Assembly: GCA_044426235.1 (NCBI GenBank)
Contig: JAWXUS010000004.1
Location: forward strand, 38,293-102,292
DNA length: 64,000 bases
DNA from: JAGHEK01 sp044426235
GTDB lineage: Bacteria > Bacillota > Clostridia > Peptostreptococcales > Peptostreptococcaceae
Reading direction: 5' to 3'
A program made the translations under genes and the position numbers. The notes beneath the pieces were generated by a model that was not told the origin of the DNA, did no database searches, and saw nothing but the letters and a program-made list of their open reading frames with translations. Below are positions 58,571-64,000 of the stretch, one piece after another. Within the stretch, counting starts at the first letter, position 1. Every line of letters starts with the position of its first letter.

Positions 58571-59161
58571 ATGAAAAAGTGGATAATTCTTATTGTACCT
58601 GTTATAGCTGTTATATATTTTGGAATGACTACACTTATAAAATCAGAATCCACAAAGGAAGAAGTTTATCAAAAGTTTTATGATAAGATAACTTCTATAT
58701 CGTATTATGAATGCACAGCAAACGTTGAAGTAAGAGGGAATAAAACTCCTTCAAATTACGAGTTTAAACATACTTTCAATGCACCAGATAGTTATTTGAT
58801 AGAGACTATTTCACCAAGTGAATTAAAAGGAACGGTTGTTGAGTATATAGGAGATAAAATTATTATAAAAAATAGTGGTGTTGGTGATGAAGTAGAACTT
58901 CCAAATGAAGGTGAAGTAAGTAAGAATTTATTTGTAGGAGATTTTATAAATAATTTTAAAGATTCAAGTGATTTAATTATTAGTATGGACGAAACTACTC
59001 TTGTTCTTGAAACTAAAATAAAAAGTAATAGTGAATATTTTGATACTCAAATACTTTTTGTGGACAAAAAAACTAATACACCACAAAAAATGGTTATTTT
59101 AGATAACGAACAAAATGAAAGATTTATAGTTTATTATAATAATTTTAAGTATCAAAAATAA
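58571..59161 (+). CDS. gerS: GerS-like (LolA-fold) germination protein
   Basis: The 196-residue protein has an N-terminal hydrophobic anchor (about 3-24, WIILIVPVIAVIYFGMTTLI) and a LolA/LolB-like beta domain (about 45-196: YECTANVEVRGNK, VEYIGDKIIIKNSG). In C. difficile a gene of this type, gerS, lies just before alr and codes for a lipoprotein required with CwlD for cortex muramic-lactam formation. Here no lipobox Cys is present after the hydrophobic stretch, so it should be anchored by the helix or released. The start ATG 58571 follows GGGGG; the upstream TTG at 58559 was rejected. The gene pairs with alr, 42 bp downstream. Confidence 0.75.
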   Translation: MKKWIILIVPVIAVIYFGMTTLIKSESTKEEVYQKFYDKITSISYYECTANVEVRGNKTPSNYEFKHTFNAPDSYLIETISPSELKGTVVEYIGDKIIIKNSGVGDEVELPNEGEVSKNLFVGDFINNFKDSSDLIISMDETTLVLETKIKSNSEYFDTQILFVDKKTNTPQKMVILDNEQNERFIVYYNNFKYQK

Positions 59162-59203
59162 CACCTATAGGTAATCATAAAAATAACATTAAAGAGGAAC
59201 AAA

Positions 59204-60307
59204 ATGAAAAACATTACAAAATATAGTACTTGGGCAGAGATAGACTTGCAAAGTATAAAGCATAATTTGGATAATATAAAAAATAAAACAAATAAGAAAA
59301 CAAAAATATGTGGGGTTGTAAAAGCTAATGCATATGGTCATGGTATAATTGAAATTTCAAAGTTTTTAGAAAGTCAAAATGTTGATTATCTATCAGTTGC
59401 AAGGATTGAGGAGGCAATAAATATTAGAAGTAATAATATAAATTTACCGATATTAGTACTTGGATACGTTTGTCCTGAAAATATTGAAGATGCAATCAAA
59501 AATAATATAACAATATGTGTATATTCTTTGGAAATTGCGCAAAAAATAGATAATATTTCTAATAAATTAAGGAGAAAAATCAAGGTTCATATAAAAGTGG
59601 ACACGGGTATGAATAGGCTTGGTTTTAATTTTCAAAATATTTATGAAATACAGGAAGTTTTTAAATTAGATAATATCGAAGTAGAAGGAATATTTACACA
59701 TCTTGCAACTGCAGATGAAGTGGATAGGACTTTTTCTAATTTACAAAATCAAAGATTTAAAAATTTATTAGGTAAATTAAATTTAAGTAAGGATATCATA
59801 GTTCACTTATCAAATAGTGCAAATACTTATTATTTGCCAGATGGTGAATATGATATGGTAAGGTGTGGTATAGCACTTTATGGTTGTAAACCAGATGAAT
59901 CAATGCCAGACAATATAGATATAAAACCTGCATTAACTCTTAAATGTAGAGTATCTAATATAAAGACTATTGATTCTGGTGATGGAATTAGTTATGGAAT
60001 ATCATATACTGCAAAGCAAAAAGAAAAAATTGCAACTATAACTATAGGTTATGCAGATGGATTCTTTAGAGGTCAATCAAATCCGCAAGTTATTATTAAA
60101 AATGAAATTTTTGATGTTGTTGGTAGAATTTGTATGGATCAATGTATGGTTAAAATTGACAAAGAAATAGAGTTGAAAATTGGAGATGAAGTAACGATAT
60201 TTTCATCAAGAAATATTAAAGCATCAGATGTTGCTAAAAGGGCAGGGACTATATCTTATGAAATACTAACAAGTTTGTCCCATAGAGTAGTTAGATTATA
60301 CAAATAA
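59204..60307 (+). CDS. alr: Alanine racemase
   Basis: Alr interconverts L- and D-alanine with pyridoxal phosphate. The 367-residue protein has the PLP lysine in VVKANAYGHG and the second catalytic tyrosine in GISYGISYTAKQ, plus GRICMDQCMVKID. D-alanine feeds peptidoglycan, and racemisation can change alanine sensing in spores. The pairing with a gerS-like gene is the same as in C. difficile, where alr2 shapes germinant response. AAAGAGG precedes the ATG. mazEF follows 55 bp downstream. Confidence 0.95.
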   Translation: MKNITKYSTWAEIDLQSIKHNLDNIKNKTNKKTKICGVVKANAYGHGIIEISKFLESQNVDYLSVARIEEAINIRSNNINLPILVLGYVCPENIEDAIKNNITICVYSLEIAQKIDNISNKLRRKIKVHIKVDTGMNRLGFNFQNIYEIQEVFKLDNIEVEGIFTHLATADEVDRTFSNLQNQRFKNLLGKLNLSKDIIVHLSNSANTYYLPDGEYDMVRCGIALYGCKPDESMPDNIDIKPALTLKCRVSNIKTIDSGDGISYGISYTAKQKEKIATITIGYADGFFRGQSNPQVIIKNEIFDVVGRICMDQCMVKIDKEIELKIGDEVTIFSSRNIKASDVAKRAGTISYEILTSLSHRVVRLYK

Positions 60308-60362
60308 ATTTACAAGATAAAAGTAATTTGGTAAAATAGTAATTAGCAAGAGGAGGATTATT

Positions 60363-60638
60363 ATGAAAAAAGAAAAAATAATATTCACATTACCAGATTC
60401 ACTTGCTTTAGAAGTGGATAATATTGTGCAAATGGAGAACACAAATAGAGAAGACTTTGCCAAAGAAGCGTTTAAGTTCTATATTAAGCAAAAGAAAAAG
60501 TTAAGTGCTAAGGATTCTATGATAAAAGGTTATATGGAAATGGCACAAATTAATTTATCACTTGCTGAACTTGGTATGACAAACGATATGTCTTGTAATG
60601 AAGATGAAAGAGAGATTGTAGCTCACGGTGATTACTAA
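60363..60638 (+). CDS. mazE: MazE-type antitoxin (ribbon-helix-helix)
   Basis: The 91-residue protein has an N-terminal ribbon-helix-helix (FTLPDSLALEVDNIVQMENT, then REDFAKEAFKFYIKQKKK) and an acidic C-terminal tail that would wrap the toxin. It matches EndoAI of Bacillus subtilis in size and position. It represses its own operon with MazF. AGGAGG precedes the ATG and the frame overlaps mazF by 11 bp, giving tight coupling. Confidence 0.9.
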   Translation: MKKEKIIFTLPDSLALEVDNIVQMENTNREDFAKEAFKFYIKQKKKLSAKDSMIKGYMEMAQINLSLAELGMTNDMSCNEDEREIVAHGDY

Positions 60639-60990
60639 CTTAGATATAAAGCGTGGAGACCTTTATTATGCCGACTTAAGCCCTGTTGTCGGTTCTGAGC
60701 AAGGTGGAGTTAGGCCAGTTATAGTTATACAAAATAATATTGGAAATAAATATAGTCCAACAATAATTGTAGCGGCAATTACCTCTCAAATTAATAAAGC
60801 AAAACTTCCAACGCATATAGAAATAAGTTCTAATGAGTACGGTTTAAATAAGGATTCGGTCATATTACTTGAACAAATACGAACAATAGATAAAAAAAGG
60901 TTAAGAGAAAAAATAGGTCATTTAGATAAAGAAATGATGCAAAAAATTGACAATGGACTTGAAATAAGTTTAGGATTATTTATACCATAA
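60628..60990 (+). CDS. mazF: MazF/EndoA endoribonuclease toxin
   Basis: The 120-residue protein is a PemK/MazF-family mRNA interferase: IKRGDLYYADLSPVVGSEQG at the N-terminus, GGVRPVIVIQNN, and VAAITSQINKAKLPTHIEIS with the catalytic Arg/Thr region nearby. In Bacillus EndoA cuts U^ACAU. It starts at a GTG inside the mazE 3' end. The alr-mazEF order is conserved in low-GC Firmicutes, so this is a core chromosomal copy and not a mobile one. A terminator follows. Confidence 0.95.
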   Translation: MITNLDIKRGDLYYADLSPVVGSEQGGVRPVIVIQNNIGNKYSPTIIVAAITSQINKAKLPTHIEISSNEYGLNKDSVILLEQIRTIDKKRLREKIGHLDKEMMQKIDNGLEISLGLFIP

Positions 60991-60992
60991 GA

Positions 60993-61025
60993 GAATTGAT
61001 ATTATTTATGATATCAATTTTTTTT
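60993..61025 (+). terminator. Intrinsic terminator of mazEF
   Basis: AATTGATAT pairs with ATATCAATT over an eight-base loop and is followed by T8. Confidence 0.9.
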
Positions 61026-61066
61026 GTAAAAAAAGTGTGAAAAGTACGGAAATATATACAAAAAAG

Positions 61067-61075
61067 TGATATAAT
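61067..61075 (+). promoter_or_regulatory. Extended -10 promoter of the transketolase genes
   Basis: TGATATAAT is a perfect extended -10, about 40 bp before the first transketolase gene. A good -35 is absent. Confidence 0.5.
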
Positions 61076-61113
61076 ATGATTTAGAAACTTAAAAGAAAAA
61101 TACGGAGGTAATA

Positions 61114-61935
61114 ATGAGAGATAATAAAACATTAGATAGTATTGCCGTTAGTATAAGAAAAGAAATCGTAAAGATGATAAATAAGTCTAAATCTGGTCAT
61201 CCAGGCGGATCGCTTTCTTGTACTGATATCTTAACAGCACTTTATTTTGATGAGATGAATATTGATTATTCAAATCCAATTAAAGATGATAGAGATAGAT
61301 TTGTTTTATCTAAAGGTCACGCAGCGCCTGCACTTTATGCAACTTTAGCTGAAAAAGGATTTTTTGATAAAGAAGAATTAAGTGGATTAAGACAAGTTGG
61401 GAACATACTTCAAGGTCATCCAGATATGAAAAATATACCTGGTGTTGATATGTCAACAGGTTCTTTAGGTCAAGGTTTTTCTGCTGCAAGTGGAATGGCA
61501 ATGGCATCAAAAATGGATAATGCACCTTGGAGAGTATATACTATACTTGGTGATGGGGAAATACAAGAAGGTTTAATTTGGGAAGCTGCAATGAGTGCTG
61601 CTCACTATAAACTTGACAATTTAGTAGCAATAGTAGACTATAATGGTCTTCAAATAGATGGAGAAACTAAAGATGTTATGGATTTAGGATCTGTTGCAGA
61701 TAAGTTTAAATCGTTTGGATGGAATGTTGTTGAAATAGATGGTCACGATTTTGATCAAATATTTGCATCACTTGATATGGCAAGAGAAACTGTAAATAAA
61801 CCTACTATGATAGTTGCAAAAACTATAAAAGGTAAAGGTGTAGACTTTATGGAAAATGAAGCTGGTTGGCACGGAAATGCCCCAAGTAATAATCAACTTG
61901 AAAAGGCTTTAGAATGTTTAGGAGGTCAAAATTAA
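61114..61935 (+). CDS. Transketolase, N-terminal subunit
   Basis: This 273-residue subunit binds the diphosphate of thiamine diphosphate: SKSGHPGGSLSCTDILTAL, LSKGHAAPALYATLAE, and the GDGEIQEGLIWEAAMSAAHY motif with the TPP/metal GDG...N signature. Together with the next gene it makes one transketolase, moving two-carbon units in the non-oxidative pentose phosphate route. Split enzymes of this type are common in Clostridia and archaea. ACGGAGG precedes the ATG. Confidence 0.95.
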   Translation: MRDNKTLDSIAVSIRKEIVKMINKSKSGHPGGSLSCTDILTALYFDEMNIDYSNPIKDDRDRFVLSKGHAAPALYATLAEKGFFDKEELSGLRQVGNILQGHPDMKNIPGVDMSTGSLGQGFSAASGMAMASKMDNAPWRVYTILGDGEIQEGLIWEAAMSAAHYKLDNLVAIVDYNGLQIDGETKDVMDLGSVADKFKSFGWNVVEIDGHDFDQIFASLDMARETVNKPTMIVAKTIKGKGVDFMENEAGWHGNAPSNNQLEKALECLGGQN

Positions 61936-62864
61936 TGATAGCAACTAGAGATGCATATGGAAAAGCACTTGTTAAATTAGGTGAAATAAATGAAAATGTT
62001 GTTGTTTTAGATGCAGACCTTTCAAAGTCAACTAAAACTTATGATTTCTCAAAAACTTTCCCAAATAGATTTTTTAATATGGGAATTGCAGAACAAAATT
62101 TAGTTGGTAGTGCTTGTGGTTTAGCAACTTGCGGAAAAATTCCTTTTGTGAGTAGTTTTGCAATGTTTGCTGCAGGTAGAGCATTCGAAGTTATTAGAAA
62201 CTCGGTTTGTTACCCAAAATTAAATGTTAAAGTTTGTGCAACTCACGCTGGATTAACAGTTGGAGAAGACGGTGCTACGCATCAATCGGTAGAAGATGTA
62301 AGTATAATGAGAAGTATACCAAATATGACAGTATTAGTTCCAGCTGATGGAATTGAAACTGAACAAATGATATTTGAAGTTGCAAAATACAATGGACCAG
62401 TTTATGTTAGACTTGGAAGAAGTGCAGTACCGAATGTAGTTTCTGATTCTTACAAGTTTGAAATAGGAAAAGGAAATATGTTAGTTGATGGAGATGACGT
62501 TACTATAATTGCTTGTGGTATAATGGTTAATGAAGCATTAAAAGCAAGTAAAGAATTAGAAGCTGCAGGAATTTCAGTAAGAGTAGTTAATATGTCAACT
62601 ATAAAGCCTATAGATAGAAGTTTAATAGTTGAATCTGCAAAGAAAACTAAAGCTATAGTAACAGCGGAAGAGCACAGTGTAATTGGTGGGCTTGGAAGTG
62701 CGGTTACTGAAGTTGTAACTGAAGAATGTCCAGTTATAGTTGAAAAAGTAGGAGTACAAGATGTATTCGGAGAGTCTGGAACTCCAGATGAATTACTTAA
62801 AAAATATAACTTAACTAGTGATGATATAATTGTTGCTTGTAAGAAAGCTATAAATAAGAAATAG
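61935..62864 (+). CDS. Transketolase, C-terminal subunit
   Basis: The 309-residue subunit has the pyrimidine-binding domain (VVLDADLSKSTKT, FNMGIAEQNLVGSACGLA with the catalytic Glu) and a C-terminal Rossmann-like domain (about 190-309). The start ATG 61935 overlaps the stop of the first subunit (TAATG), and GGAGG lies 10 bases before. The upstream in-frame ATG at 61914 lies inside that gene and has no good site. Equal amounts of both subunits are implied. Confidence 0.95.
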   Translation: MIATRDAYGKALVKLGEINENVVVLDADLSKSTKTYDFSKTFPNRFFNMGIAEQNLVGSACGLATCGKIPFVSSFAMFAAGRAFEVIRNSVCYPKLNVKVCATHAGLTVGEDGATHQSVEDVSIMRSIPNMTVLVPADGIETEQMIFEVAKYNGPVYVRLGRSAVPNVVSDSYKFEIGKGNMLVDGDDVTIIACGIMVNEALKASKELEAAGISVRVVNMSTIKPIDRSLIVESAKKTKAIVTAEEHSVIGGLGSAVTEVVTEECPVIVEKVGVQDVFGESGTPDELLKKYNLTSDDIIVACKKAINKK

Positions 62865-62866
62865 TT

Positions 62867-62897
62867 AGAAGGTTGTCGTTTAGACGGCCTTTTTTTG
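62867..62897 (+). terminator. Intrinsic terminator of the transketolase genes
   Basis: AAGGTTGTC pairs with GACGGCCTT (two G-U) over a five-base loop; T7 follows. Confidence 0.88.
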
Positions 62898-62918
62898 TTT
62901 GTAGAATTTTAAAATTTT

Positions 62919-62948
62919 TTGTTCTTTATTCTTTTTTTAGGATATAAT
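62919..62948 (+). promoter_or_regulatory. Promoter of uvrB
   Basis: TTGTTC (62919-62924) and TATAAT (62943-62948) are 18 bp apart. No clear LexA box was found near it. Confidence 0.6.
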
Positions 62949-63009
62949 AAAATTATCAAATTTTGTCTATCAAAACAAGTTTTTGGTAGAAATAATAAGA
63001 GGTGATATT

Positions 63010-64000
63010 TTGGATTTTAATATACAATCAGAATATAGGCCTATGGGAGATCAACCACAGGCAATAAAAAAAATTGTAGGTGCAATAAATGATGGCGAAA
63101 AGTGTTCTACACTTCTTGGAGTAACAGGGTCTGGTAAAACTTTTACTATGGCAAATATAATTCAAGAAACTAAGATGCCAACTTTAATTCTTGCACATAA
63201 CAAAACTTTAGCGGCACAGTTATATAGCGAATTTAAAGAATTTTTCCCAGAAAATGCTGTTGAATACTTCGTAAGTTACTATGATTATTATCAACCAGAG
63301 GCTTACGTTGCACATAGCGATACTTATATAGAAAAAGATGCAAGTATAAATGATGAGATAGACAAACTTCGTCACTCTGCAACTTCTGCAATCCTTGAAA
63401 GAGATGATGTAATAATTATATCGTCGGTTTCTTGTATTTATGGGCTTGGAGATCCAATGGATTATAAAGAACTTATGGTTTCTTTAAGACCTGGTATGGA
63501 AAAAGATAGGGACGATGTTATTAGAAGATTGGTTGAAATTCAATATGATAGAAATGATATTAATTTTACTCGTGGTACTTTTAGAGTAAGAGGAGATATT
63601 TTAGAAATATTCCCTGCAAATAGCGACGAAAGAGCTATTAGGATAGAGTTTTTTGGAGATGAAATAGAAAGAATAGTTGAGATTGATTATGTTACTGGAA
63701 AAATAGTTGGAACTAGAAATCACGTTGTAATTTTTCCTGCATCACACTACGTAACTACTCCTGATAAAATTGAAAAATCTATCGTTCAAATAGAAGATGA
63801 ACTTAAAAATAGAATAGAATATTTTAAGGAAAATGATAAATTAATTGAGGCACAAAGAATTGAACAAAGAACTAAATACGATATTGAAATGCTTAAAGAA
63901 ATAGGTTTTTGTCAAGGAATTGAGAATTATTCGAAGTATATTTCAGGTAGAAAAACAGGAGAAAAACCAAATACTTTAATGAGCTTTTTCCCAAAAGATT
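63010..64000 (+). CDS. uvrB: Excinuclease ABC subunit B, N-terminal part (runs off window)
   Basis: The frame codes for the first 330 residues of UvrB, the damage-verifying subunit of nucleotide excision repair. It begins with DFNIQSEYRPMGDQPQAIKK. Walker A is in LGVTGSGKTFTMANI, followed by TLILAHNKTLAAQLYSEFKE, the beta-hairpin YYDYYQPEAYV and RGTFRVRGDILEIFPA. The start is a TTG at 63010, with AAGAGGTGAT just upstream. The 3' end lies outside the window, and no stop interrupts the frame. It follows the transketolase terminator and has its own promoter. Confidence 0.94.
   Translation, partial: MDFNIQSEYRPMGDQPQAIKKIVGAINDGEKCSTLLGVTGSGKTFTMANIIQETKMPTLILAHNKTLAAQLYSEFKEFFPENAVEYFVSYYDYYQPEAYVAHSDTYIEKDASINDEIDKLRHSATSAILERDDVIIISSVSCIYGLGDPMDYKELMVSLRPGMEKDRDDVIRRLVEIQYDRNDINFTRGTFRVRGDILEIFPANSDERAIRIEFFGDEIERIVEIDYVTGKIVGTRNHVVIFPASHYVTTPDKIEKSIVQIEDELKNRIEYFKENDKLIEAQRIEQRTKYDIEMLKEIGFCQGIENYSKYISGRKTGEKPNTLMSFFPKD

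Noticed and set aside
60363..60990. mazEF as part of a mobile or defence island
   Set aside because: The alr-mazE-mazF order is the conserved chromosomal arrangement of low-GC Firmicutes, with no repeats around it.
61114..62864. Transketolase broken into two frames by mutation
   Set aside because: Each half has its own start, ribosome binding site and complete domains; split transketolases are common in anaerobes.
62898..63009. LexA (SOS) box upstream of uvrB
   Set aside because: No clear GAAC...GTTC palindrome; GAAT and GTTC half-sites are present but at the wrong distance.
1..64000. CRISPR arrays, tRNA, rRNA, IS elements or prophage genes
   Set aside because: Nothing of these kinds was seen; repeats found are simple tandem tracts, hairpins and the one 42-bp pair.

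Overview
This window is a very AT-rich, densely coded chromosomal stretch of a spore-forming, anaerobic-type Firmicute. The Clostridia assignment, most likely Peptostreptococcaceae, rests on sporulation genes (spmA, spmB, spoVG, spoVT, yabP, yabQ, spoIIE, a gerS-like gene), A/T-ending codons, many TTG starts, and a gene order that matches what I recall of Clostridioides difficile: purR-spoVG, glmU-prs-pth-mfd-prsA-spoVT, mazG-hup-yabP-yabQ-divIC-spoIIE, rpmE-tdk, prmC-prfA, rpiB-upp-atp operon, acpS-gerS-alr. No rRNA, tRNA, CRISPR array, transposase or phage gene was seen.

Layout. 1-12.8 kb: the 5' part of pncB (minus strand), an LprI-like lipoprotein, spmAB, metG-tatD, rnmV-rsmA, an acidic protein of unknown function, an M20 peptidase, an anchored unknown, murC (minus) and purR. 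12.8-17.2 kb: spoVG behind a near-consensus sigma-H promoter, then an accessory segment. That segment holds two nitroreductases and a glyoxalase-fold protein with an HxlR regulator, followed by a small two-gene island. 17.2-21.3 kb: an FtsX-type ABC transporter divergent from a two-component system. 21.5-35.5 kb: glmU, prs, pth, mfd, prsA, spoVT, a MurJ/SpoVB-like flippase, mazG, hup, rqcP, yabP, yabQ, divIC, ppx. 35.6-44.1 kb: spoIIE, a secreted M3 peptidase, a 33-residue membrane peptide, glpX, rho, rpmE, tdk. 44.1-45.8 kb: a cobalamin riboswitch with three genes for probable cobalamin uptake and adenosylation. 45.9-51.1 kb: a YqhQ-like protein, prmC, prfA, threonylcarbamoyl-AMP synthase, rpiB, upp. 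51.2-58.1 kb: the complete F1Fo ATP synthase operon. 58.1-64 kb: acpS, gerS-like, alr, mazEF, a split transketolase and the 5' part of uvrB.

The most striking observation is at 15559-17166. The last 40 nt of the HxlR gene plus two bases are repeated exactly (42 of 42 bp) 1566 bp downstream, and each copy is followed by a different terminator. The interval carries only a DarT-like ADP-ribosyltransferase toxin and a partner best read as a DarG1/NADAR-type antitoxin. This looks like a minimal, recombinase-less defence island inserted at the 3' end of a chromosomal gene, restoring the host reading frame.

Other notable points are an ATP synthase c subunit with a complete sodium-binding signature, an epsilon subunit lacking its C-terminal helical domain, a Rho factor with an Asn/Gln-rich prion-like insertion, a divergent cobalamin adenosyltransferase-like protein under B12 riboswitch control, and a gerS homologue without a lipobox behind a possible sigma-E promoter. 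Functional calls come from reading the translated sequences; no database search was run.
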